Positions 1-11,754 of a stretch of 64,000 nt of DNA are shown one piece after another (positions within the stretch are counted from its first letter, which is position 1; each line of letters starts with the position of its first letter). The DNA lies in contig NC_087063.1 of assembly GCF_963678635.1 (NCBI RefSeq), forward strand, positions 73,491,617-73,555,616. Direction: 5' to 3'. The notes below the pieces were generated by a model. The model was not told the origin of the DNA. It saw only the letters and a list, made by a program, of their open reading frames with translations, and did not search any database. The translations under genes were made by a program, and so were the position numbers. The DNA comes from Symsagittifera roscoffensis (taxonomy: Eukaryota; Xenacoelomorpha; Acoela; Convolutidae).

Positions 1-195
1 AATAAGTGCAACATATTTCAACATTGCTGTTCTAATTTTTGAGGCTGATCGATTGAAAACACGCCATGTGATCGTTTTCTAAGCTCTGATCGATGAACGA
101 TTGACTGAGGTTGTTGGATGTTTGGCTCTAGGCGATGTGAAACAAGATATGGATATGTGTATAAGTGGCACTCAATTTGATTTCCATAAGTGATC

Positions 196-213
196 GGGGG
201 GGGGGGGGGGGGG
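196..213 (+). repeat. Poly-G tract, 18 bases
   Basis: Uninterrupted G run. Similar runs are at 22277-22293, 41967-41978, 46022-46033 and 57704-57714; a C run is at 46929-46950. Confidence 0.95.
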
Positions 214-1599
214 TGTTGTATGGGATGGGGATATGACAGGAAACACTTGCTGAGCTGCATCAAGAGGCGCAGACGACACGCATCACTCCATTTCAATTCA
301 TAAAAGCCAATTGTATTCAAGTGCACTTTATATTCAAGTGTAGTTTCAGATTGAGTGATGGGAAATGAGAGGGGAAGATGTTGAATGTTTACTTAATCCA
401 TTTGCGGACTCTTAATTCCCTATAAAGATAAAGAACAAAACGTGCTGTGTGTAGGTGTAACGCAGATCGCTCCGGACCAATGGTTTTTAAAGGTCCAAAA
501 ATCGCCAAATATGGTTTTTGGCACTGTTTTTCAAAGAATACTTCATTTTTAGAGGACAGGTTTTCGTTTTTTTAATTCTATTGTGAACTTGAGACACCCT
601 TCTCAGGCCAATAAAGTTCAAAGGGCTGTATAGAGGAACACAAAATTTTCAACTAATTTTTAAGTATTGAATTTTTATTAATTTTCCAATTTCTTTTAAT
701 TCGGCGACGCCGTTCAAACATTTCAAGTTTATAAAATAACGCTATGACGAAAAACGCTTAAATCAGTATTTTGAACAGGAGTGTAACTGAGTATAATGTC
801 AGCTCGTGTATCCTTTTTTTAAATGCCAATGAACATACTGGGATCAATCGTACCCCCCCCCCTCCCTAAGTGACCCTATGTACAATATCCCCCCTAGCCA
901 CTTATTAATTTTGAAAATTGATTTCGTATAAAATATTCATTTCAAAGAAAAGTGCAGAATAGACTGCTTTTAAAAAGGAATACCTATTTTATACTGTTAA
1001 TTAACCAAATTATGCTTAATTATTTTTGAAGTATTTTTTTTATTAATTAGATCAATTTAGTTTGCTATAAAAGTTGACACTTGAAAAACCAGTATTTTAT
1101 CCCCCCTAAATCGTTAGGAGAAATTGTATGGTTGATAGTGAAGACACCTATATAGGGTAATTTCCAAAATGACATAATTCCTAAATGACTTGAGCATGAT
1201 TGGGATTTTATTGCTTCCGAATAATTGTTGTGTGGCAGTTCTGCTGGAAAAATGGATCACTAGAAATAAGACAGTAACAGCAAGTTTATGCTTTTGATGA
1301 GAATTCCTAGAACTATTTTCAAGATAAATTTCATTCAGGGCTGGTTAAAATACAATTGCAGTACAATTTCAGAGTGCAATATGTGTTGCAATATTTTTGG
1401 AACTTGCAATATGTATTGTATAAGATTTCTATATCAAAATATGTATTGCAATTGTTGCAATGTTTTTGCGATACTTCCACTGAGCTTTCTGGGAGCGAAA
1501 AAAGTTGAGAGAAAGCTCTAGAATGTTAGGACCAAGTGAGCAATCTCCACCCTAAATCAATTTTGCAAATTTAATTTCAGGGCAAATTTTTCTTCTTAA

Positions 1600-2097
1600 G
1601 ATGCTTTTTTCTTTACAGTATAAACAAATTCGCAAACAATCCTTGCTGATTTCCATCAACATCGTTCGGTGTAACCGGGTATCTGAAGTCCTTTAATAGC
1701 TGATTTTCCTAGCGCGATTCTTCATCCGATGTATTGTTGAGAACTGCGCAAACTGCATGTTCGAACCCAAGCAACAATGTCCAAATTACGGGAGAGATGA
1801 GACTCCATCGTGTGGAAGATGGTAATGATTGCATCGAACAGAACACACACATCACCAAGTGTTAGATCCGATTGTTGAAGCTTCTTAGTATCAGACTCCA
1901 ACTTCTCCAGTTTCTAACAAATTGCTAATAAATAGGTTCTCTGCTGCAGATGGCATTAAGTTGATGATGTGTCGATTGAAATTATTGATGAACTCTTTCA
2001 GATGCTCGTAACGACAAATCATTTCGTAGGTCCTTGACCAGCGAGTCACATTCGCAATAACAGGACGCAAATGTGTTTTTTTTCTTTTATGCAACAT
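1600..2097 (-). pseudogene. hAT-family transposase relic
   Basis: Reading the minus strand from 2097, a frame with THLRPVIANVTRWSRTYEMI matches the TRWSST-type region of hAT transposases, followed by MPSAAENL. After a frameshift near 1915 the homology continues as LTLGDVCVLFDAI, and after another shift as FEHAVCAVLNNTSDEE. The matching order of motifs across at least two frameshifts shows a decayed copy of a single transposase. No terminal inverted repeats were found around it. It is not functional. Confidence 0.6.
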
Positions 2098-2728
2098 ACT
2101 TTTTCACACTCCTCAATTAAACCATCAGCCTATGAATTTTGTTGATGATTGCTTCATTAGAAAACAGTTACTTTTCACAGGCGAGATTAAATCAAGCTTC
2201 TAGCTTGTCTTTATATTTACGGGGCAGTCTCCTACAAGAAAGAAAAATTAGAAATTGATTTACCAGAAAATGGTAGCGTCGATTCAATGAATTGAACGTG
2301 CATCTGCGTCAACTTTCTCTTCGCCCAATAAAGGTGACAAATTTCTTAACTGAGAACCGTTGGCATTTTGTTCAGTTAGGTAAAATAGGCATTCAAGGTT
2401 CAGCGGAATGTTGACGGGAAGAATACAAAAAGGCATAAAGGATAGTTGATTACTATAATAAATTTATTTCAAGTAATGCAATAATCCAACAATATAGACA
2501 ACTTATCATTGATAGAGCACCAGATTGAGCAAGTGCAGAAGGTAATTCAACCTGTTGAAGCGCCGCTGAGAACTTTTTATTAAGTACTGTCTTATATGGA
2601 CCTGATTGTTTAATCTAAGTAACATTTATACAGAAAAAAAAGATAAAAGATTTAAAGAAAAAAAAATTAAATTTCAAAATCTTACAGTTCCTTTATCTTG
2701 CATCTAATTGATATTTTTTACAGATTAG

Positions 2729-3620
2729 CACAGAATGTCCGGACCAGTCTTAAAAAATATGAATTTTTTTTTTCAAATTAGTGTCGTTTTTTTAACACAG
2801 AATGTCCGGACCAGTCTTAAAAAATCCGAATTTTTTTTTTAAATTGGCGTTTTTGTGTGGTGTGATAAAAAAAGTCTGAAAAAATTAGAAATTTAGTCAT
2901 AGTCAAATAGGCCAATTTGGAAGGGGCAGTACAACAGTGCCGAAGTACAACAGTGCCGAAAATGAAAACTTGTTCAACAGTGCCGAAAATGAAAACTTTG
3001 TTCAACAGTGCCGAAAATTTGAATAAATTTCAACATATTAAGTGCGGCAATCAAAAATTAGACAGCGATCGCTTACAATCTTAAGTAAAACTATTAAATT
3101 TTGAGCAAGAAAATTTGCAACTTAGACGTTTTGGCGCCAAAATAATTGTTTAATTTGCAATTGCAGACATATTGGCGCCAAAATTGGAGTGATTTTCTTT
3201 GATAATTAGCGTCAGTAGTTTCCCGCTTTTTAGAAAATGCGTGTAAATTATTCTGAAATTTTCCCGCCTTTTTTGGCACTGTTGAACCGACTGGCACTGT
3301 TGAATGACTGGTCCATTTGGAAGCAGGTTTTAAAAATTTTAGAATATTTGCTTATTTTTTTGTGCAGAAATTTTTTTGAGTTTTTGATTGTAAGCCTGCA
3401 CGCTCACCTTATTGGCTCTGTGATAGATCAAAAATTCCAACTGGTTTTTCTCGACACAGATGAAAATTTTTTTGAAATTTTGGAAAGTCGTTCGAATCAC
3501 GGCTGAAAGGGCTTCGATTTGATATATCACTCGGCCCATTCCGATGATTATTTGGTACCTGATTTTGCGTGGAAAACAAAAAGAAAAGAAAAAAAGTAAA
3601 ACACACCCGAATACAAAATC
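2729..3620 (+). repeat. Family B dispersed repeat, interrupted by a MITE
   Basis: Begins with a 67-bp internal tandem duplication (cacagaatgtccggaccagt at 2729 and 2796), continues with gtggtgtgataaaaaaagtc, is split by the MITE at 2932-3309, and resumes to the block gatatatcactcggcccatt and gtggaaaacaaaaa. The same blocks occur in order at 32905-34545 and 47100-47700. Confidence 0.6.
2932..3309. mobile_element. MITE with CAACAGTGCC inverted ends
   Basis: The left arm has four copies of CAACAGTGCCGAA (from 2932, 2948, 2975 and 3003); the right arm has two reverse complements (GGCACTGTTGAA near 3274 and 3293). The centre has two palindromes, TTTTGGCGCCAAAA at 3129-3142 and ATTGGCGCCAAAAT at 3171-3184. 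About 375 bp, no coding capacity. It sits inside a family B repeat, so it is the younger insertion. Confidence 0.55.
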
Positions 3621-4264
3621 CTTCCAGATTTTTCACATGTTCGGAAAAAAATCGCACAACTGTCTGAAAGTATGCGAAAAATTCAGTGACGGTTTTTTTG
3701 TTTTGTCTGACACAAGTATTGCAAAATATTTGTATTGCAAAATATATTTATCTCTAGCAATACTTACTGCAATAGTTTTTCCGCCAAAATATGTATTGCA
3801 ATTTTTTTCTACCACGAAATATAGTGTTGCAATAAGAATATTGAAATATACTACAAACTATTGCAATACAATATATTTTCACCCAGATATGATGTCAATC
3901 CATTTTTGAATTGATAATTTAACAACTTTTCAAACTTTGTTCATCTAGAGGGTTTTTCGAAAATTTGTTCCAATTCAACTGTTGAATGGAGTTAATGCTA
4001 TTTAGGAAATAATCTGCCGATAATTATATTATTTGAGATGTAATTTACTTAAAGATCATTATGATATTTCAAGTTTTTCTCGGGAAAAATTTGATTGTAC
4101 TTAATTGATTTCTGGTGGTTTGACTTTTGATCTCAAATTAAATTCATTTTCGAAAGGTAGAAAAAATACGCTTTCCAATTAAAAAAGAAGAACTAGCGCG
4201 AAAAACTTGAATGTTGGTAGGTGTCTTGATAATGAACGTATCTGAAATTAATCAACAGTTCGTT

Positions 4265-4620
4265 TTGATTACACTTGCGAGAACAAGTATCTTTTAATCG
4301 GGAACTATAATTTTTCCTTAAACAACTTTGCATACGAATCTGTAAAAAATGGAAATTCTTGTATTATTGAATTTTAACAGTTTTCAGACTTCTTCCCTCT
4401 TGGTCGAGGTGCTAAACGGTAGCCTTTTCACCCTATATTTTGGAGTTCGATTCCCCTCCCCGGGACCTTGTTTTTTTCGGCATGCTAGAAATTGAATTTT
4501 TTCCCAGAAAAATGCGGTTGTCGGATTTTCGTTTGTCTGCTTGCATTTTTTCGGCTTGGTTGCCACATCGCGGATTTTCTTTGTGTAAGCAATTTTCATA
4601 GTAGCTGCCAGTGTTATTGA
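4265..4620 (+). mobile_element. tRNA-derived SINE-like element, copy 1
   Basis: Starts with acttgcgagaacaagt, contains a B-box-like GAGTTCGATTCC (about 4445) and accttgttttttt, and ends ttgccacatcgcggattttc ... agcaattttcatagtag. The same blocks in the same order make up 24121-24445, so both are copies of one element of roughly 340 bp. Confidence 0.6.
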
Positions 4621-4840
4621 TTTACTCCTGGTTACATTTTACAAAATGACTCTTTGATCAGAGTGTTGATCAAAGTTCGAAAAATCAGTTTGTTTATTCT
4701 GATTGAAACCTTGGCAGAGTTTTTCTATCCTCTGTGTTTCTGGTACTACATGCACATCCGTCAATTTGTACGTTTGTTTCACGTTTTCTGTGTAGCAAAA
4801 ATATGAAGGAGACGAATAATTTCAGATCTAGTCTGTTAAC

Positions 4841-7800
4841 ATGAAATTCAAGTCGGATAAAGATGATGAGCTCTCTGGAGGAAATCCGTTCCTCAGTCTC
4901 GACAAATCGACCGTGTTGCAAGAGACCAGGAGCTTCAACGAGACTCCAATCAACTCCAGGAAGTGTGTCTCCAAACTAACCAACTTGCTGTACGTTTTAA
5001 ATCAGGGCGAAGCGGTGTCGACGCCTGAAGCTACTGATGCTTTCTTCTCGATGACCAAGTTGTTTCAGTCTACGGATCCGAGCATAAGAAGGATGTTGTT
5101 CCTGGCTATTAGGGAGCTAGCCAACTTGGCACAGGATGTGATCATCGTGACTAGTAGTCTGACTAAGGATATGACGGGACCTGTCGAAGCTTTCAGAGGA
5201 CCTGCAATTCGCGCACTATGTTCCATTGCCGGTTAGTGAGGCCACCGATTTGTATTAACTTAGGCCATGTCTTCAAAACGGCAAAATTTTGAAAATATAT
5301 ATGTCAAATAAATTTTCAAATAAATATGTGAAAAAAGTTTTATGAGCTCAAATAATGTTGTGGTTCTTATGTACTTGATTCTTTGTGTGTGTTTAGACAG
5401 TGGAATGCTCCAACAAATAGAGCGATACATGAAACAAGCAATCGTGGCAAAGAGTCCCCACGTGGCATCCGCAGCTCTGGTCTCCACTCTCAAAATGTAC
5501 CACATGAACCCAGATGTCGTGAAACGATGGGTGAACGAAGCCCAAGAGGCTCTCAATTCGGATAATGTCATGATCCAGTTCCATGCTTTGGGTCTCCTTT
5601 ACCAGATCAAAAAGCGAGATCAGTTGGCTGTCAGCAAACTGGTTGCGAAGCTCAGTCGGTCTTCGTTGCGTTCACCATACGCATGTTGTTTGCTAATTAG
5701 GGTGGCGTTTAACTTGATTGAAACCAGTGGCGAGGGAACTGGTAGTCAGTTCTTTGAGTTCATCGAGAACTGTCTTCGACACCGCCACGAGATGGTTATT
5801 TACGAAGCTGCGCATGCCATGGTAAATATGAATGGAATCACAGCCAAGGATTTGGCCCCTGCTGTTTCGGTTCTTCAACTTTTTTGCAGCTCGCCAAAGC
5901 CGACGTTGAGGTTCGCAGCTGTCAGGACCCTAAACAAGATTGCTATGAATCATCCAGCCGCTGTGACAGCGTGTAATTTGGACCTGGAGAACTTGATTTC
6001 GGATAGTAACCGAAACATAGCTACATTGGCCATAACTACGCTTTTGAAAACAGGAAATGAATCGAGTGTTGATCGACTAATGAAGCAAATCACTTCCTTT
6101 ATGACTGAAATTTCGGATGAATTTAAAGCGGTAGTGGTGGATGCGATCAAGGCGTTGTGCCACAAGTTCCCGCGCAAACACGGGATCTTGTTGAACTTCT
6201 TGGGATCCATGCTGAGGGATGAGGGTTTGTAGTCACTGATTATTACTGGGCATGAAAATTAAGACTTGAGCCTTGCATGTGACAATAATTATTTTGTATA
6301 TTTTATAAAGAAAAACTCTATCAGAATCGGATGCTAGTTTTGAACGAAATTCAAAATTCAAACTTAATATATCAAAACTGATCAAAAAAATTTAATGTTT
6401 TAAATGCACGGTTTCTACGATTTTTACTTCAATTTCAATGTCTAGCGGTTTCTATATGATTGAAGGTCTCTCGATGGCTATGTAGTTAGTTGTTTATCAT
6501 TTAGGCGGCTACGTGTACAAGAAGTCAATCATAGATGCCATTGTGGGGATAGTGGAGGAGAATATGGATGCTAGGGAGACAGGCCTTGCCCATCTGTGTG
6601 AGTTCATTGAGGACTGTGAGCATGATGTGCTGGCCACTCGCATTCTCCACCTCCTCGGCCGAGAGGGGCCTAGAACTGCACAACCATCCAAATACATCAG
6701 GTAATTAATGCAACAGACCAGGTGAATATTCCCCCTGCTGCTCCTAAAATAATCAAATGGAGGGGCCTAGGAAATTAGACGATAAGCAGATAAGACGAAT
6801 GCTACAAAAACGAATTTAGACGAAATTTTTCATTTACAGATGTGGCATTTTAGACGTCACTGCTATGAAAAGGAAAGGGCCAACAAAGTTTTTTCTTAAG
6901 AGTCAAGTCTCACAAATACAAAAAGTACATAAAATGACGATACCTATCAAAACCATTAATTTAAATGAACATAAAATGTCAAATCCGAATATTACAGGAA
7001 AGTTTTGAATTGAATAAATTCTGCATAATTGACATGTACAGTTTTTGGCCACCGAAATTTAACTGTTGTTCGCAAACAATTTTATTTTTCTCACGCAATT
7101 TGTCTGCAAACAATTTTAATCTGTCTTACTTTCGCCTAATTTCTCACAATTGCAGTTTTGCAAAACGTCTAATTTCCTTTTAAGTGCCTCAACCACCCAA
7201 ATGGGTCACCTGCCTTCTCTCTCTCTCTAAAACAACGGCATTTTTTTTGGAATAAATTAACAGTCAAAATGTTGTTTGGTTGAAAATAATTACCTTAACC
7301 AACTGAAAGATATCACCACTAAATTGAATTAGACGAGAGATTGTTCATTTGCTTCGAAAAATTAGAATATCTCATTATGAATAACGGAAATATTTCATTA
7401 GCCAATCCAAATTGGGTTTTTTTTAAAAAGAAAATGCAAAAGGTCTCAAAGCAGGCAAAAAATATCTGGGGCATGAGTATCAATATTGCATTGCGGTTTG
7501 ACTTTTTATTTCTTTTTAAGTTCAGTTCACTTCCTTAGTAAAAAGGATGGCAAACTCTACTACCGAACAGCAAAAGTGTACAGGTCACGAAAAATGTGAT
7601 TGACTTCTAATTTCGAAAGTGGATTTTAAGATTCAGATTTCCCAGCGGAATAAAAATTACATATTGACACAGTTTTCTCAAGTTGGGATAATTTCATAAC
7701 GATAGTGTCAATCATTCGTTTTTCTTAAAATTCAACGAGCTTTTAGGCCAGAAAATTTTTATTTGAATGAAGTTGACGTTTTCAGAAGCCGATGAACTGG

Positions 7801-10800
7801 TTAAGACTCTTATAAAATGCGTAATGATTTTTTTCAGGAAGTCCAAAAAATTTTTCAGACTCAAATTTACTTTTTTGCTGTTTGGTTTTTGATTTATGTT
7901 TAAATTCAGTTCATAAAAGGAAGGCAAACTCCACTATCGAACAGCAAAATTTTTAAGTTCTCGAATAACGCGCTCTACTTCTAGTTTTGAAAGAGGAATT
8001 TTCAGTATCTCGAATAACGCGATCTACTTCTAGTTTTGAAAGAGGACTTTTGTTTCAGATTTCCCAGCGAAACAAAAGTCTTACTCATTGATCCATTTTT
8101 CTCAAATTGGGATTATTTTATCAACAAAGTGTTAATACTTTATTTTTCTTGAAATTCAAGGAGTTTTACAGCCAGAATTTGTTAATTTGTAATTCGGAAG
8201 CTTTTCAAAAAACATGTCAGTTGTTTTTCAGTTTCCTTGCGTTCATTGGCCCTTTTCCTCCTACCTGTTTGCTATGTTTGTATCGCAAGTGATGCGAATC
8301 TCCGCTTCGCTTCTGTTTAAACAGATCTTTTTCTTTGATTTAACTTTTGTGTTAAGGTTCATCTACAACCGGGTGTTGCTGGAGAATCCGGCGGTGACGG
8401 CGGCTGCAGTGAGTACTCTGGCCAAATTCGGAGCAACCTGCGAGGACCTGCTGCCCAATATCATCACTCTGCTCAAAAGGTGTCTCATGGATTCCGATGA
8501 CGAAGTAAGTCATCTTTTTTATCAATTTATTAAGTCAATTTTATGATGGAAAGAAAGAGGGTTTTACAAGGTTAAGTATGAAGACCAAATATGTTTTATG
8601 GCCTTATTATTTCGCATGCCATTTTCTGTCTCAATCGGAAAGTGTGCAAAAAAATTCCTTTTAAAAATTGACTGGCGTGAGAAAAAGGAAAAAGAGTCCT
8701 TTACTGTTTTGTTGAACCCCATATCATATTTATACTGAATCGGTAATCACTAACTTTAAATGTGAGCATAGAAAAAGTTTTAAATATAATTTCTGCGATT
8801 CTGCCCAGGGGCATAGAATGGCCTTAAATGAAAACATATAAAGCCGCTCTTTCAATTCTTGAAACGATTTTGGCGATGGAATGACCAAGAAAGATAGCGG
8901 TAAGTAAAGTTTGAAATTTGAGCTGTTTTTAGGTTCGAGACCGATCGACCTTCTACTTGAGCATTCTGGAGCAGAAGGACCGAGCTCTAAACTCCAAGTA
9001 CATTCTGAACACGATGAGTGTCTCAATTGGCGGGCTGGAAAAGGCACTGACCGAGTATGTTCGAGACTCCTGCGAGCAACCGTTTGACATGAAGAGCGTC
9101 CCGGTTTCTGCTCAGCCCCTGTCGGAACAAAGCGTCCAACCAAAACCCACTTTGCAACAAGTTGCTGCTTCGGATCACTCGGGAGGTTCATCTGGTGCTG
9201 GAAAAGCGGACGCGGTGGGAATCACTGGAGCTGGTCGGCAGGAGATTTACGCGGAACAGCTGGCAGCTGTTCCGGAGTTTGCAGCCCTCGGACCCCTTTT
9301 CAAGTCTTCGGATAACGTGGAGTTGACTGAAGCGGAGACGGAGTATGTGGTCCAATGTGTCAAACACACATTCAACGACCACATTGTGCTGCAGTTCAAC
9401 TGCACCAATACATTGCAGGATCAAGTTAGTTACGATTTTTCTAGTATTTTTTAAACCTTATCATGGAACATATTTTCGCAGTGTTCTGTAATAGTAATTG
9501 ATTCAATTGAATAAAACAATTAAATCAGTCTTATCTGAAACCTTCATATTGAAAACATATTTTCTACTAAGTTCACAATCCATTTTTCCTTCATATTTTG
9601 GTCGTTCTGTGTTCAATTACTCAAGTTGTTTTCTGATTTAAATAATAAAATAATGATGTTTTTTAGCCTGAATTGATAATTCGTCTATTTAGCTGTTGGA
9701 TCGCGTGTATGTTGAGCTGGATCCCAGCACGGATGGGTTCCGAGTGGAAAAAGTGTTGCCGTGTGCTCGCCTGATCTACAACCAGCCGGGCATCACCTAT
9801 GCTCTCGTTAGATTGCCTGAAGACCCCCTCATGGCATCTTCCTGCAGCTTCTCTGCCACTCTAAAGTTTGTGGTGAAGGACTGTGACCCGAACACATTCG
9901 AACCTGATAGTGAGGATGGTAAGCAACTGAGTTGTTTTTATTGTTAAAGGAACTGAGAAGTTCCGAGCATTAAAGAAGATCATCTCCCTGTTTGAGAACA
10001 ACGTTTGGCCTTTTTTTGACACCAGGTGATAAGATTTAAAGGCTAATGAAATGAAGTTAGTCGACTGCTGCTGGTTAGGAAACCAACCCGCATTTTAAGA
10101 TAATAATCGTGGAGAAAATGTCTTTGTTTATCCCCTCTTAATTAGTGAAAAACAGTCGCATATCGTCAAATTGGGTAACAATTTCTCGGAATTGTTTCTG
10201 GTCCTTTCTTGTAGGCTTCGAGGACGACTATGTACTGGAGGACATTGAGATTGGGCTGAGTGATCACGTGATGAAGTGTCTGAAGGCGAGCTTCGGGGCT
10301 GCCTGGGATTCGATGGAGAACGAGACAGAGGAGACATTCGCCATCCCCTCTGTGAACACTGTGCCTGAGGCAGTGGCCAACATACTCGCATTCATGGGCA
10401 TGCAGGCAAGTCATACATGAAAAATACTAAGTGTCAAAATTGTGTCTAGTACTTTAAAAGAAATCGAGAAGTCAGTTTTTCATTTAAAACGAGTAGCGTG
10501 TATAGACTGTTATCATGCCGTATTTGAAAAAAAAAAAAAAAACTGAAAGCTCTTATTCTTTCTTAATCATTTTGTGATAATATCATTTTGCTAAAGTTTG
10601 CAATATATTAACTGTTTTATATCAAACGAAGTTTTCAATTTGCTTTTGCTATCATGATGACAAACCAGGGAATAATAATTGCATTTCAGGCGTGTGAGCG
10701 GAGTGACAAGGTGGCCGAAGGGAAGACCAACCACACCCTCTTCCTCTCGGGGGTGTTCCGAGGGGGCAAGGAGGCACTGGTGAAGGTCAAGTTCGCCCAG

Positions 10801-10887
10801 GTTGAGGGCGTGGCCATCAATGTGGTTGCGAGGAGTGTAGACCAGATTGTCAGTGATGTCATTGTGTCTGCAGTGTCAGAAGTGTAA
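4841..10887 (+). CDS. COPG1: Coatomer subunit gamma (gamma-COP), 8 exons
   Basis: Gamma-COP is a subunit of the heptameric COPI coat that forms Golgi-derived retrograde vesicles. Exons read as 4841-5231, 5397-6224, 6505-6700, 8357-8504, 8933-9424, 9693-9918, 10215-10405 and 10690-10887. Joined phases are all consistent and give 889 aa, close to the ~874 aa of the vertebrate protein. The order of conserved blocks is as in the family: N-terminal SGGNPF and RSFNETPIN, helical-repeat adaptin-type trunk ([38 protein letters not shown]), a variable linker after about residue 560, then the appendage ([34 protein letters not shown]) ending at the platform subdomain. The start is the ATG that aligns with the family N-terminus. 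Introns are GT-AG except intron 7 (10406-10689), which begins GCAAGT. An AG acceptor-like site (ttcag, 4821-4825) sits 15 nt before the ATG. Intron 3 (1.66 kb) carries dispersed repeats. Identification is firm; exact exon ends are inferred. Confidence 0.95.
7790..8325 (+). repeat. Family A dispersed repeat in COPG intron 3
   Basis: Contains aaaaggaaggcaaactccac and tatcgaacagcaaaa, later gatttcccagcg, tttttctcaaattgggatta and ctccgcttcgcttctgttt. A partial second copy (7541-7760: ggcaaactctactaccgaac) lies directly upstream in the same orientation. Confidence 0.65.
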
Positions 10888-11754
10888 TCATGGTGGTTTT
10901 TAAGTGGGTGGCAAAGACGAAGTGATTAGATGGGGGTTTTGAACTAAGCGCAACTAGAATTAGTGATCGGAGGGGTCGGTTTTTTGAACTCACGGTATTG
11001 GTACTTGATGTTAACTCGTAATTGGCGGAATTTTTAGTTGAATCTGAAATCTGATCCTTATTTGATGGCCGAATTGTATTCAAAGAAAAACAAAACAGCT
11101 TTTGCTTAGCAACCACACGGGTTTGCGGACAAAAAATTATCAGGGGATTTTTTTTATCTAGAGCAGAATCCAACCCCTTTTTGCATCCAACTGATTTATG
11201 CTACTGTGACAACTCATTGGATTACTCTTTCTTATCAAATTTGAACTATTCAGCGCTAAAATTGTGTAATATAAAAAGTATTAATTATTCTAAAGAGTTG
11301 TATATTTAATTGAATTGTATTTTGAACAGAGGCAATGTAAACTCATTTGATGTGTTAAATATCTACCATTGTTTTGACGAGACAAAATTTGAATTAAAAA
11401 AAATCTTGGTTAAAAGAAAGGTGCTTAATTTTGTTTGTTTCAAGTTGTTCAACACGCACCTAAAGAACAATTACTTTTAATTAAATATTGGTTGTACACT
11501 AGTTTTATTTTAAACATTTGCTACGATGACAACGATCGAGTTTCGTATCGAAATTGCATGTATCGAAATCGATCGCAATTAGAGTTTGAAATATGCAACA
11601 TGATTGAAGAGTTCCCACTTTTTTCAGAGATTTTGCACTTGTAACCGCCATTTCGCAATCGTGCTTTGCAGGCTGTTAAATCAAGTTAAACTGCTGTTGC
11701 GAATTCATTCCGATCGAGTTATTGTAATCTGAAAGCGCAGCGCAGCATTACAAT
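10888..11754. other. Spacer between COPG and the RNA-binding protein gene
   Basis: No gene seen. It must hold the COPG 3' UTR and the promoter/5' UTR of the next gene. Only weak AATAAA-like variants (attaaa near 11392) are visible. The last ~150 bases become GC-richer and contain gatcgagtttcgtatcgaaa- and gaaatcgatcgcaatt-type inverted sequence. Confidence 0.5.
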
